Below, piece by piece: positions 15,477 through 23,635 of a stretch of 64,000 nt of DNA. The notes beneath the pieces are model-generated. The model saw only the letters and a list, made by a program, of their open reading frames with translations. It was not told where the DNA came from and searched no databases. The stretch's first letter is position 1. Every line of letters starts with the position of its first letter. The DNA is from Kitasatospora sp. MAA4 (GTDB taxonomy: Bacteria; Actinomycetota; Actinomycetes; Streptomycetales; Streptomycetaceae), in the NCBI RefSeq assembly GCF_029893355.1, contig NZ_JARZAI010000023.1, forward strand, positions 62,001 to 126,000, in the 5' to 3' direction. The position numbers were made by a program, and so were the translations under genes.

Positions 15477-17297
15477 CTACGGGGCAGGACTGACAGTTCG
15501 GTCCCGAGGCTGCGGCAGGGTCGCCGCACCGAGCGGATGCAGCGGGTTGGCGACCTGCCCGTGGACGGCCGCGTGCGGGCGCTCGGGCCGGTCGCGGTAG
15601 CCGTCCAGCAGCAGCCGGTTGCGGTTCAGGCAGAGCCGGTCGATGACCGGGGTGAACAGGTCGAAGAGCGCGAAGCGCTCGCCGAGCTCGGGGAACCGCT
15701 GCTGGTGGCGCAGGATCTCGGCGCGCAGCAGCGCCCAGAACTGCGCCTCCGGCAGGCCGAGCCGGGCCTCCAGCAGCGGCGCGAGGTAGCGGTAGACGCC
15801 GATGAAGAGCCCGGAGTGCAGGAACTGGCACAGGAACGCCGGGGGTTCGCGCAGCAGCACGCTCGAGACCTCGGTCGGCAGCGCGCGCAGCTCGGGCAGG
15901 TCCTGGTCGCTGATATTGACGTCGTCCACGAAGTCCTTGACCGCGAGCCGCACCGGGGTGTCGGTGGCGTCGAACACCACGATCGCGTTCTCGCCGTGCG
16001 GGGAGAAGACGGTCCCGTAGCGGTAGAGGAAGTGCAGCAGCGGCGGCAACATCGCGGCGAAGAGCCGGCCCACCCAGGCGCGCGGGCTCAGCCCGGAGCG
16101 GTGGATCAGCTCCTCGGCCAGCGCGCGCCCGTCGGAGCCGCTCTGCAGCAGCGAGGCGAGCGTACGGGCCCGCTCGCCCTGCTCCAGCTGGGCGCCGAGC
16201 GGTTCGCGCCAGATCGCCCCGAGCAGCTCCTTGTACTGGTAGGGCGCCTCGGGCAGCCGGGCGTAGTAGGGGTGCTCGACGGTGACCGAGGCCACCTCGC
16301 CGAGCAGCACCACCCGGCACTCCTCGCGCAGGAAGGCGTCGTTGTCGCGCAGCCCGTGGATCCAGCGGGTGACGGCGGGTGCGGCCAGCGTGCGTTCGGT
16401 CGGCAGTCCGCGCCAGACCAGCGTGTTGAGGATCGCGAGCGGCAGTTTGACCGTGCGCCGGTGCGGGGTGGTGGCGTTGAAGAACGAGCGGATGGACTGC
16501 TGGGGCAGCCGCCGGTCCCGGTCGGCGGGCAGCAGGACGATCCGGCCGTCCGCGATCCAGGGGGCGAACAGCGGCAGCACGGTCTCGTCCCACTGCCAGG
16601 GGTGGACGGGCAGCAGCAGGTACGCGCCCGGGTCCCGGCCCTGGCCGGCCAGCAGCTCCCGGTAGCCGGCCAGCACCTGCGGGTCGAGCTCGTCGCGGTA
16701 GAGCGCCTCGGCCTCGGCCAGTTCGCCGACGCCCCGGTACCGGGCGAGCGAGGTGTGCACGGCGAGCCAGGGCAGCGCCTGCGGGGTGCGGGCCTCGGGG
16801 GCCCAGGCGGCGGCGTCGGAGGCCGAGAAGCCGAGCCGGCCCTTGTTGGGCACGATCCACGGGTGGCCGCCCTGGTGCCCCTCCAGTTCGGTGTGGCCGA
16901 GTTCGGCCAGTTCGGCGGCGGTCAGCTCGCCGGCCGCCAGCCGGACGTCGGCGAGCAGGGTCGCCGTCAGCTCCCGGACCAGGTGGCCGGTGGTGTCACC
17001 GGAGAGCCCGAGCAGCCCGCGGGCGGCCAGCAGGAAGTCCAGCGGGTCCTCGGCCGGCACGCCGTCGGCGCGCACCGAACCCGGCTCGACCTGCCAGCTG
17101 CCGTACGCGCCGCGGCGCGCGGCGAAGCGGTACTCCGGACCGTCCGGCAGCGCGAGGCGGTAGCCGCCGGGCACCGGCTCGGGGTGCAGCAGCTCCTCGT
17201 AGCTGAACTCGCCGATCATCTTGGCCAGCAGCGCCCGGCAGGCCCGGCGCCAGCGGTCCTGGTTCAGGGGCGTCTCAACAGCTGGTGGCTGGGGCAC
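15477..17297 (-). CDS. Siderophore synthetase, NIS type (IucC/DesD-like)
   Basis: NRPS-independent siderophore synthetase of 606 residues that would adenylate a carboxylate and join it to an N-hydroxylated amine. IucA/IucC motifs are clear: GGHPWIVPNKGRLGF (about 139-153), the HPWQWD strand, the ATP-binding RSFFNATTPHRRTVKLPL, SPHGENAIV, and KDFVDDVNIS. The HPW..NKGR form resembles DesD/IucC (type C) enzymes, which act on an already monosubstituted acid. It is the fourth gene of the operon, overlapping the end of the monooxygenase gene by 23 bases. No iron-uptake gene is adjacent. Product identity is inferred only from operon content. Confidence 0.92.
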   Translation of the reverse strand: MPQPPAVETPLNQDRWRRACRALLAKMIGEFSYEELLHPEPVPGGYRLALPDGPEYRFAARRGAYGSWQVEPGSVRADGVPAEDPLDFLLAARGLLGLSGDTTGHLVRELTATLLADVRLAAGELTAAELAELGHTELEGHQGGHPWIVPNKGRLGFSASDAAAWAPEARTPQALPWLAVHTSLARYRGVGELAEAEALYRDELDPQVLAGYRELLAGQGRDPGAYLLLPVHPWQWDETVLPLFAPWIADGRIVLLPADRDRRLPQQSIRSFFNATTPHRRTVKLPLAILNTLVWRGLPTERTLAAPAVTRWIHGLRDNDAFLREECRVVLLGEVASVTVEHPYYARLPEAPYQYKELLGAIWREPLGAQLEQGERARTLASLLQSGSDGRALAEELIHRSGLSPRAWVGRLFAAMLPPLLHFLYRYGTVFSPHGENAIVVFDATDTPVRLAVKDFVDDVNISDQDLPELRALPTEVSSVLLREPPAFLCQFLHSGLFIGVYRYLAPLLEARLGLPEAQFWALLRAEILRHQQRFPELGERFALFDLFTPVIDRLCLNRNRLLLDGYRDRPERPHAAVHGQVANPLHPLGAATLPQPRDRTVSPAP

Positions 17298-18639
17298 GGT
17301 TCCACTCCTCGGAGAAGGCGGCGGACTGGGCGGGCAGCGCGGACGGGGCGAAGCTGGTCCACGCCGTGCGGGCGGGCAGCCGGTGGACGGTCCGGCCGCA
17401 GAGCGCGTTGAGGATGACGGCCGCGCGGTGTGCGCCGAGGCCGAGGTCGGGAGTGCCGACGCCGTGCGTGTGCAGCTCGGCGTTCTGCACGTACAGGCCG
17501 CCGGTCAGCTCCGGCCGGGTGGCCACCCGGTGGTCCAGGCCGACCCGGTAGCGGCCCTGCTCGTCCCAGTCGATCAGCTCGGCGAGCGGCTCCAGGGCGG
17601 CCGGTCGGACCGCCCGGTAGCCGGTGGCCAGCACCACCGCGTCGGTGCGCACCAGCCGGGGCGCACCCGAGTCGCTGTGCAGGCAGCGCAGCTCCAGGCC
17701 GCCGCAGGGGCCGGGCAGCGCGAGGGTCACCTCGGTGCCGGGCGCGATCTCGGCGCCGGTGGCGGTCGGCGGGCGGCCGATGGTCCGCTCGTACAGCAGG
17801 TCGTGGATCTCCGCGAGGGTCTCCGCGCTGGCGGCCTTGTGCAGCTGCCACTGCTCGGCCACCAGCCGGTCGCGGACCTCGCCGGGCAGGGTGTGGAAGT
17901 AGCGGGTGTAGTCCGGGGTGAAGTGCTCCAGGCCGAGCTTGGAGTACTCCATCGGGGCGATCGCCCGGGTCCGGGTCAGCCAGCGCAGCCGGGTGCCGTC
18001 GCCGGCCCTGGTGCGCAGCAGGTCGAGGAAGACCTCGGCGCCGGACTGGCCGGAGCCGACCACGGTGATGTCGCGGGCCCGGTCGAGACCGGCCCGGCGC
18101 TCCAGGTACTCGCCGGAGTGCCACACAGCGGGGTGGTCGGCCAGCGCGTCGAAGGCCTGCGGGCGGACCGGCTCGGTGCCGACCCCGAGCACCAGGTTGC
18201 GGGCCCGCACCTGCTGCTCGGCTCCCGCCGTCCGCAGCGTCGCCGTGAACGCGCCGTCCGCCCAGGCCACCGCGGTGACCTGGGTGGCGAACCGGCAGGA
18301 GGCGAGCCGCTCGGCCGCCCAGCGGCAGTAGTGGTCGTACTCCCGGCGGGGCAGCTGGAAGCGCTCGGAGAAGTAGAACGGGAAGAGCCGGTCCTGCTCG
18401 CGCAGGTAGTTGAGGAAGGACCACGGGTTGGTCGGGTCGACCAGCGATACCAGGTCGGCCAGGAACGGCACCTGCATCCTGGCCCCCTCGACCAGCATCC
18501 CCGGGTGCCAGCGGAACTCCGGCTTGGCGTCGCAGAACAGCGCACGCAGGCCGTCCACCCGGTCGGCCAGCGCGGCCAGCGAGAGGTTGAACGGGCCGAT
18601 CCCGACGCCGAGCAGATCGTACGGAGGGCGAGTGTCCAT
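17275..18639 (-). CDS. N-hydroxylating flavin monooxygenase (lysine/ornithine/diamine type)
   Basis: Flavoprotein of 454 residues that hydroxylates the side-chain amine of lysine, ornithine or a diamine as the first step to a hydroxamate siderophore. It shows the FAD-binding GVGIGPFNLSL (about 11-21), the NADPH-binding VVGSGQSGAE (about 195-204), and the C-terminal ATGY. The text GMLVEGARMQVPFLADLVSL is typical of the IucD/PvdA/DesB family. The ATG overlaps the stop of the acetyltransferase gene (ATGA), and its 3' end overlaps the synthetase gene. With no decarboxylase nearby, lysine itself is a plausible substrate, as in aerobactin; cadaverine made elsewhere is the alternative. Confidence 0.93.
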   Translation of the reverse strand: MDTRPPYDLLGVGIGPFNLSLAALADRVDGLRALFCDAKPEFRWHPGMLVEGARMQVPFLADLVSLVDPTNPWSFLNYLREQDRLFPFYFSERFQLPRREYDHYCRWAAERLASCRFATQVTAVAWADGAFTATLRTAGAEQQVRARNLVLGVGTEPVRPQAFDALADHPAVWHSGEYLERRAGLDRARDITVVGSGQSGAEVFLDLLRTRAGDGTRLRWLTRTRAIAPMEYSKLGLEHFTPDYTRYFHTLPGEVRDRLVAEQWQLHKAASAETLAEIHDLLYERTIGRPPTATGAEIAPGTEVTLALPGPCGGLELRCLHSDSGAPRLVRTDAVVLATGYRAVRPAALEPLAELIDWDEQGRYRVGLDHRVATRPELTGGLYVQNAELHTHGVGTPDLGLGAHRAAVILNALCGRTVHRLPARTAWTSFAPSALPAQSAAFSEEWNRAPATSC

Positions 18640-19169
18640 CAGACGGTTCCTTGAGGTCGGGCGCGCTCACGCACCATCAGGGCCGCACGCTTCTCGGGCA
18701 GGTCGATCTCGCTGACCGCGGCGAACCCGGCCCGCCGGAACGCCCGGATCGAGGCGGTGTTCCGGACGTCCGGCTCGGCCACCACCCGCGGAGCGCCGCG
18801 CAGCAGGTCCTCGGCGACCGCGGCGAGCAGCACGGCGCCCAGGCCCCGGCCGCGGTGGGAGGCCGGGCCCAGCAGCAGGTGCAGCCCCATGTCGCCGGGC
18901 TGGGCGGGGTAGTACCCGGCCAGCCGGTCGTGCTCGACCCGGTAGACCTCCCAGTAGCTCATCGGGACACCGCCCAGCTCGCCCAGGTACAGCGCGTTGC
19001 CGGCGTCGAGCTCCTTGCGGACGTGCAGCGCGGTGCGCTGGGGCGGGCCGTCCAGCTCCCAGAAGGCGGCCACCGCCGGGTCGTTCATCCAGTCGGCGAG
19101 CAGCGGGAGGTCGGCCGGTTCGACCGGTCGCAGCCGGAACTCCCCTGCGGTGGTCGGCAGAACAGTCAC
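18639..19169 (-). CDS. Siderophore N-acyltransferase, GNAT fold (IucB-like)
   Basis: GNAT acyltransferase of 176 residues that should acylate the N-hydroxylated amine to give the iron-binding hydroxamate. The family signature is present: MNDPAVAAFWEL near residue 28, SYWEVYRV near 70, MGLHLLLGP, and the acetyl-CoA loop HRGRGLG, then a RVVAEPDVRNTASIRAF strand. The start is GTG at 19169, overlapping the stop of the upstream synthetase (GTGA); the longer open frame is a shadow of that gene. Small size and lack of an N-terminal extension fit acetyl-CoA better than long acyl donors, but this is inference. Confidence 0.9.
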   Translation of the reverse strand: MTVLPTTAGEFRLRPVEPADLPLLADWMNDPAVAAFWELDGPPQRTALHVRKELDAGNALYLGELGGVPMSYWEVYRVEHDRLAGYYPAQPGDMGLHLLLGPASHRGRGLGAVLLAAVAEDLLRGAPRVVAEPDVRNTASIRAFRRAGFAAVSEIDLPEKRAALMVRERARPQGTV

Positions 19170-20965
19170 CGCGCGGCCACCGGGTTGGGCACGGTGACGT
19201 AGACCGACTGCGTCTCCACCGGCCCGACCAGCTCGTCCAGGCCGTGCAGCCGGGTGAGCAGGTTGGCCTTGCAGCGCAGCTGCGGGGAGTCCAGCAGGTG
19301 GGCGGGCAGGGTGGAGCCGGTGGCGGTGGCGGCGGGGCCGGAGAGGAAGCGGCGCAGGGCCGCGAGCAGCACCCGCTCGTCGGCCAGCCGCTGCGAGCCG
19401 AAGGCCCCGATCAGGCCGAGGATGTGGTTGATCCCCAGGTAGTAGGCGAACCGCTCGTCGGCCACCGCGTCCTCGACGAAGGTGTCGCTGGCCTTGCCGA
19501 GCCCGGGCAGCCGCTGTTCGAGCCGCTCGGCGTGCGAGGCGCGGAAGTAGTAGCCCTGGTTGTCGCGGAAGCGCCCGCCGACCGGCCAGCCGGCGGTGTC
19601 GAGCAGCACCAGGCTGTTCTGCTGGTGGGCCTCCAGCGCGACGCCGGCCCGACCGTCCAGCCAGAGCACCGGCAGCACCACCGCGTCCAGATAGCGCAGG
19701 AACCACTCGGTGGCCACGGTCGGCAGCGGCCGGCCGCTGCGCCGGGCCAGCGTCCGCAGCACGTCGCCCAGTTCGGACGGTACGCCGGGCGCGGGCTCGC
19801 CGAGCGGGCGTTCGGCGACCAGGCCGGCCACGCAGAGCGCGCGGTCGGTCGGCGCGAAGGGCTGCTGCCGCAGGACGGTGTCCAGGCCGCTCGCGGTGCG
19901 CTCGTCCAGGCCGGGCAGGTCCACGCCGATCCAGGCCGGGTCGCGGACGATGTCGAAGCCGGGGTGGGCGGCCCGCCACTCGGCCCCCAGGCCGGCCTCC
20001 AGCAGCCGGTGCACCTCCACGCCGCGGTGCAGCTCCTTGCGCAGGTTCTCCCGGCGGGAGTTGGTGATCCGCAGGCCGAGCGAGAGCTTGAGCATCCACG
20101 GTGTCCCGGGGCGGAACACGGTCCGGACCGAGGACGTCGGGTGCCACGGCTCACCGTGCGCGCCGAGGTCGTGCAGCAGCCCGTCGTCCAGCAGCCGGGC
20201 GATCTGCGGACGCAGCGCCAACTCGCGGGCCTGCCAGGGGTGCAGCGGCAGCGCGGCGGTGCCGGGCGGCAGCAGGCCGGGGGCGCCGAGCAGGTCCGCG
20301 GTGAGCCGGGCGGCGTCGCTCTCCAGCGCCGAGCCGGAGGCCAGCAGTTCGCGGTCGACGGCGAACCAGTGCATCGCGAAGGAGCCGCGCAGTTCGGGCG
20401 AGTAGGCGGCGCTCTGGGCCGGGCCGAGGCCGTCGCGGCTCTTGGGGGTGGGGTGCAGCGGGTGGCCGAGCAGCAGCGACTGCTCGGCCCTCAGGAAGGC
20501 CGACTCCCCTCCAGCACCCGGGTGTTCGCGCCGGTGCAGCAGGATGTCGGCGGTGCGCCGCACCGAGTCGGCGACCCGTCCGGCGAGGTCGGCGACCTGC
20601 TCCGGGTCCGGGTGCTCGCCGGCCGAACGGGCCAGCAGCGCGGCCGCGGTGACCGCGTCCACCGCAACGCCGCTCTCCGCCTGCCCCGGTGCCAGCACAG
20701 CCGGTCCGAAGCGGTGCCAGCCGCAGAGCGACCAGTGCCGGACGTCCGCCAGCAGTCGCGCGGCTCCGCCCAGGACGGGGATCCGCAGCACGCCGTCCGG
20801 GTCCGGCACGGCCCCGGTCTCCCGGGTCCAGCAGCGCAGCAGGGCCTCGACCGCGGCCTGTCCGGCGGCGACCGCGGGGTCCTGGTGGAGCAGCGGGTCC
20901 GACTCGGCGGAGTGGTCCAGCTGGCGGGGGACGGTGGCCGGGGCTCCGGTCAGGGCGGTGCTCAA
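19166..20965 (-). CDS. Siderophore synthetase, NIS type (IucA-like)
   Basis: First gene of the siderophore operon, 599 residues. IucA/IucC motifs: GHPLHPTPKSRDGL (about 166-179), LHPWQ, SSVRTVFRPGTPW with WMLKLSLGLRITNSRREN, EAHQQNSLV and RDNQGYYFR. The HPxHPxxKxR form is that of type A enzymes such as IucA and AcsD, which activate citrate. It would make the first amide or ester between citrate and the N-acyl-N-hydroxy amine, and the second synthetase (15477-17297) would make the next. The start codon is TTG at 20965 with AGGAG about 7 bases upstream. The N-terminal 40 residues are variable. Confidence 0.91.
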   Translation of the reverse strand: MSTALTGAPATVPRQLDHSAESDPLLHQDPAVAAGQAAVEALLRCWTRETGAVPDPDGVLRIPVLGGAARLLADVRHWSLCGWHRFGPAVLAPGQAESGVAVDAVTAAALLARSAGEHPDPEQVADLAGRVADSVRRTADILLHRREHPGAGGESAFLRAEQSLLLGHPLHPTPKSRDGLGPAQSAAYSPELRGSFAMHWFAVDRELLASGSALESDAARLTADLLGAPGLLPPGTAALPLHPWQARELALRPQIARLLDDGLLHDLGAHGEPWHPTSSVRTVFRPGTPWMLKLSLGLRITNSRRENLRKELHRGVEVHRLLEAGLGAEWRAAHPGFDIVRDPAWIGVDLPGLDERTASGLDTVLRQQPFAPTDRALCVAGLVAERPLGEPAPGVPSELGDVLRTLARRSGRPLPTVATEWFLRYLDAVVLPVLWLDGRAGVALEAHQQNSLVLLDTAGWPVGGRFRDNQGYYFRASHAERLEQRLPGLGKASDTFVEDAVADERFAYYLGINHILGLIGAFGSQRLADERVLLAALRRFLSGPAATATGSTLPAHLLDSPQLRCKANLLTRLHGLDELVGPVETQSVYVTVPNPVAAR

Positions 20966-21231
20966 GGCTGCTCCTTGCGACGCGTCGGACTGCGGATGCG
21001 GGGGGCTCGCGCCCTTGCGGGGACATCCACTTGGTCTAACGAGAGAACGGCCCGGGGATCACGGCCGCGTCAGCGCGTCGATGGTCGGCCGATCACAGAA
21101 CGGTGACTTTCCGTCAGCCCCGGCAACCAGGGGGTGGTATGCGCCGTCCTCCCCCGCGGATGGGAGACTCCCTGATGCCCGATGGCGGCTCGTCAGCCGT
21201 CCGAGTGAAATCCCATGGGGGAACCGAAGGT
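20966..21231. promoter_or_regulatory. Divergent control region between siderophore operon and protease genes
   Basis: Contains the start regions of the leftward siderophore operon and the rightward protease gene. On the minus strand GTGATC (21062-21057) and TAGACC (21038-21033) are 18 bases apart, a moderate promoter for the siderophore genes. I looked for the 19-base DmdR/IdeR iron box (TTAGGTTAG-type palindrome); only a poor TTAGACCAAG half-match overlaps the -10. Regulation by iron is expected but not readable here. No clear promoter for the protease gene was found. Confidence 0.35.
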
Positions 21232-22413
21232 ATGTCAGCACACCCGAACAACGATCGTCCGACGTCAGGCCGCACCGCCGCGCGCCGCGGCGGGCGTGCC
21301 GCGGCCGCCGGGGCGGTCACCGTCCTGACCCTGCTCGGGGTCACCGCGTGCGGTCCGGACGACACCCCGAACCCGCCGCCGAGCAGTGCACCGGCCCCGA
21401 GTTCGGCCGTCCCCTCCGCCAAGGGGGGCCTGCCGGCCGGGCTGCCCAGCCTGGCCGACCTGAAGAAGTGGAAGGCCGGCGACTGGGACAACTGGGCCAA
21501 GCAGCACGTGATCACCCCGGCTGCGAAGGGCTTCTGGGACTTCCAGAAGATGCTCCAGGCCAAGCCCGCGGCCCCGGTCGCCCCCACCCAGCCGCCGACC
21601 GACCCGGGCGCCGGCAGCAACGACCCGCTGCCGAGCGCGATTCCGGCCACCGCCGTGCCCCACCCGTACAGCGTGAAGAACGCGGTGGACGGGAAGATCT
21701 TCTTCGACAAGTCGGACGGCAAGCACTACGTGTGCTCCGGCACGGTGGTCTCCGACCCCGCGCACCCCGGCAAGAGCAACCTGGTGTGGACCGCGGGCCA
21801 CTGCGTGGACGGCGGCAAGGACGGCTCGCCCGCCCGGAACGTCACGTTCATCCCCGAGTTCAACAGCACCGGCGCCGTCAGCAAGGGCAAGACGTCGACC
21901 CCTGACAAGTTCGCCCCGCTCGGCATGTGGCCCGGCCTGAGCGCGATCAGCTCGCCGCAGTGGACGTCCGAGGGCACCGAGAGCGGCGGCCCCGCCAGCC
22001 AGTACGACTTCGGCATCATCAAGGTGGGCAACCCCGACGGCGGCACCAAGTCGCTGGAGGAGACCGTCGGCGGTTCCGTCCCGGTCCTCTTCAACGCGCC
22101 GCGCGACCAGCTCTCGCTGAGCGCGATCGGCTACCCGGCCGCCCCGCCCTTCGACGGCGCGGAGATGGAGCAGTGCAACGGCGGCAAGCCGAGCAAGCTG
22201 TCCTTCGACTCGACCCGTCCGGCGATGTACACCATCGGCTGCACGATGACCGGCGGGTCCAGCGGCGGCGGCTGGTTCGCGGTCTACAACGGCAAGGCCT
22301 ACCTGGTCAGCAACACCTCGATCGGCCCGGCGGACAACCCCGCCTGGCTGGCCGGCCCGTACCTGGACGACGTCGCCTCCAGCGCCTTCGACTACATCTC
22401 CAAGAAGGGCTGA
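21232..22413 (+). CDS. Secreted trypsin-like serine protease, lipoprotein (first of a tandem pair)
   Basis: Predicted lipoprotein of 393 residues: basic ARRGGR, a hydrophobic run, and lipobox GVTAC with the Cys near residue 37, then a Pro/Ser-rich linker. The protease domain begins around residue 140. The triad is visible: His in VWTAGHC, Asp in YDFGIIKV, Ser in TGGSSGGGW, where GSSGG replaces the usual GDSGG. It should stay tethered outside the membrane. The ATG at 21232 gives a proper signal sequence; the longer frame does not. Its neighbour at 22472 is a paralogue in the same direction, 58 bases later. Substrate unknown. Confidence 0.88.
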   Translation: MSAHPNNDRPTSGRTAARRGGRAAAAGAVTVLTLLGVTACGPDDTPNPPPSSAPAPSSAVPSAKGGLPAGLPSLADLKKWKAGDWDNWAKQHVITPAAKGFWDFQKMLQAKPAAPVAPTQPPTDPGAGSNDPLPSAIPATAVPHPYSVKNAVDGKIFFDKSDGKHYVCSGTVVSDPAHPGKSNLVWTAGHCVDGGKDGSPARNVTFIPEFNSTGAVSKGKTSTPDKFAPLGMWPGLSAISSPQWTSEGTESGGPASQYDFGIIKVGNPDGGTKSLEETVGGSVPVLFNAPRDQLSLSAIGYPAAPPFDGAEMEQCNGGKPSKLSFDSTRPAMYTIGCTMTGGSSGGGWFAVYNGKAYLVSNTSIGPADNPAWLAGPYLDDVASSAFDYISKKG

Positions 22414-22471
22414 CCCCCAGCCGGTGGCCCCGCCCGGGGCCACCGGCACCACCAGCAGGGAGACCGGACCC

Positions 22472-23563
22472 ATGGCACACCGCACCTCCCGCCGAATCCC
22501 GGCGGCGGCCGCGCTGGCCACCGCGCTGATCCTCGCCACCGCCGGGTGCGGATCGGATCCCGCGCCGGGCCCGCAGCCCGGGCACGGGCTGACCGGCGCG
22601 CTACGGAACCTGAAGAACTGGAAGTCGGCGGACTGGGCCGCCTGGGCGCACCAGCACGCCTTCACCAACCAGATCGCGAAGGACCTGTGGTCGCCCGACG
22701 CCCTGAAGGCGCCCGCGCCCTCGCCCGCTCCGGCGCCAACCCCCAGCAAGTCGGCTGACGACCAGAACGACCCGCTGCCGCCCGCCGCCCCGGCGCTGGC
22801 CGAGCAGCACCCGTACCCCGCCCCGCTCGCGGTCTTCGGCAGGATCGTCGCGAAGAGCCCGCAGGGCACCTACGTCTGCTCGGGCACGGTGGTCTCCGAC
22901 CCGCAGCATCCCGGCAGGAGCAACCTGGTGTGGACCGCCGGCCACTGCCTGCACGGCGGCAAGGGCGGCGACTGGCTGAAGAACATCGCCTTCATCCCCG
23001 CCTACAACGACTCCGGCGCGGCCAGCGGCGGCCGGTCGGCGCCCCTGGCGCAGGTCGCCCCCGACGGCCGCTGGTGGGCGAACTACGCGACGGTGGCCCC
23101 GCAGTGGATGGCGGAGGGCAGCGACGACAGCGGCGGCGCCGTCAACCAGTACGACTCCGGGATCATCCGGGTGACCGACCCGGACCTGCCGGGCGAGTCC
23201 CTCGAGCAGGCCGTCGGCGGCTCGGTCCCGATCTGGTTCAACGCCCCGCGCGATCGGATCGGCGCAGTGACCGCCTACGGCTTCCCGGCCGGCCCGCCGT
23301 TCGACGGCCAGGAGCTGGAGCACTGCACCAGCGCCCGGGCCTCCCGGCTCTCCTACGACCCGACCCGGCCGACCATGCTGACCATCGGCTGCGCGATGAC
23401 CGGCGGCGCCAGCGGCGGCGGCTGGCTGGCCACCGGCCCGGACGGCAGGCCCGCCCTGGTCAGCAACACCTCGATCGGCCCGACCCCGGCGTCCTGGCTG
23501 GCCGGTCCGGCGCTGGACGACCAGGCGGCGCAGATGTTCGACTTCATGACCCACCTGGCCTGA
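22472..23563 (+). CDS. Secreted trypsin-like serine protease, lipoprotein (second of a tandem pair)
   Basis: Paralogue of the preceding gene, 363 residues. Lipobox ATAGC near residue 24. The same layout follows: a short LKNWKSADW helix region matching LKKWKAGDW in the first copy, a Pro-rich linker, then the triad His in VWTAGHC, Asp in YDSGIIRV, Ser in TGGASGGGW. The two copies share CSGTVVSDP, SVP and SNTSIGP stretches, so they arose by duplication and have diverged mainly in the linker. The ATG at 22472 is preceded by GGGAG. It ends 19 bases before a long hairpin terminator shared with hflX. Confidence 0.88.
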   Translation: MAHRTSRRIPAAAALATALILATAGCGSDPAPGPQPGHGLTGALRNLKNWKSADWAAWAHQHAFTNQIAKDLWSPDALKAPAPSPAPAPTPSKSADDQNDPLPPAAPALAEQHPYPAPLAVFGRIVAKSPQGTYVCSGTVVSDPQHPGRSNLVWTAGHCLHGGKGGDWLKNIAFIPAYNDSGAASGGRSAPLAQVAPDGRWWANYATVAPQWMAEGSDDSGGAVNQYDSGIIRVTDPDLPGESLEQAVGGSVPIWFNAPRDRIGAVTAYGFPAGPPFDGQELEHCTSARASRLSYDPTRPTMLTIGCAMTGGASGGGWLATGPDGRPALVSNTSIGPTPASWLAGPALDDQAAQMFDFMTHLA

Positions 23564-23582
23564 CGCTGGCCTGACGCCGCCG

Positions 23583-23630
23583 CGTACGCCGAAGGACCCC
23601 GGTCTCGTGACCGGGGTCCTTCGGCGTACG
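23583..23630. terminator. Long perfect hairpin terminator between protease and hflX
   Basis: Arms at 23583-23604 and 23609-23630 form a perfect 22-base-pair stem with a TCGT loop. It lies between convergent genes, 19 bases after the protease stop and 5 bases before the hflX stop, and should work in both directions. Confidence 0.92.
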
Positions 23631-23635
23631 GATGA

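Noticed and set aside
13581..17411. Plus-strand open frame of 1276 codons
   Set aside because: Antisense to the dinG-type helicase and the siderophore synthetase, both of which have full family motifs on the other strand.
20966..23563. Horizontally acquired island covering the siderophore and protease genes
   Set aside because: No integrase, tRNA, direct repeats or change in base composition is visible at the borders.
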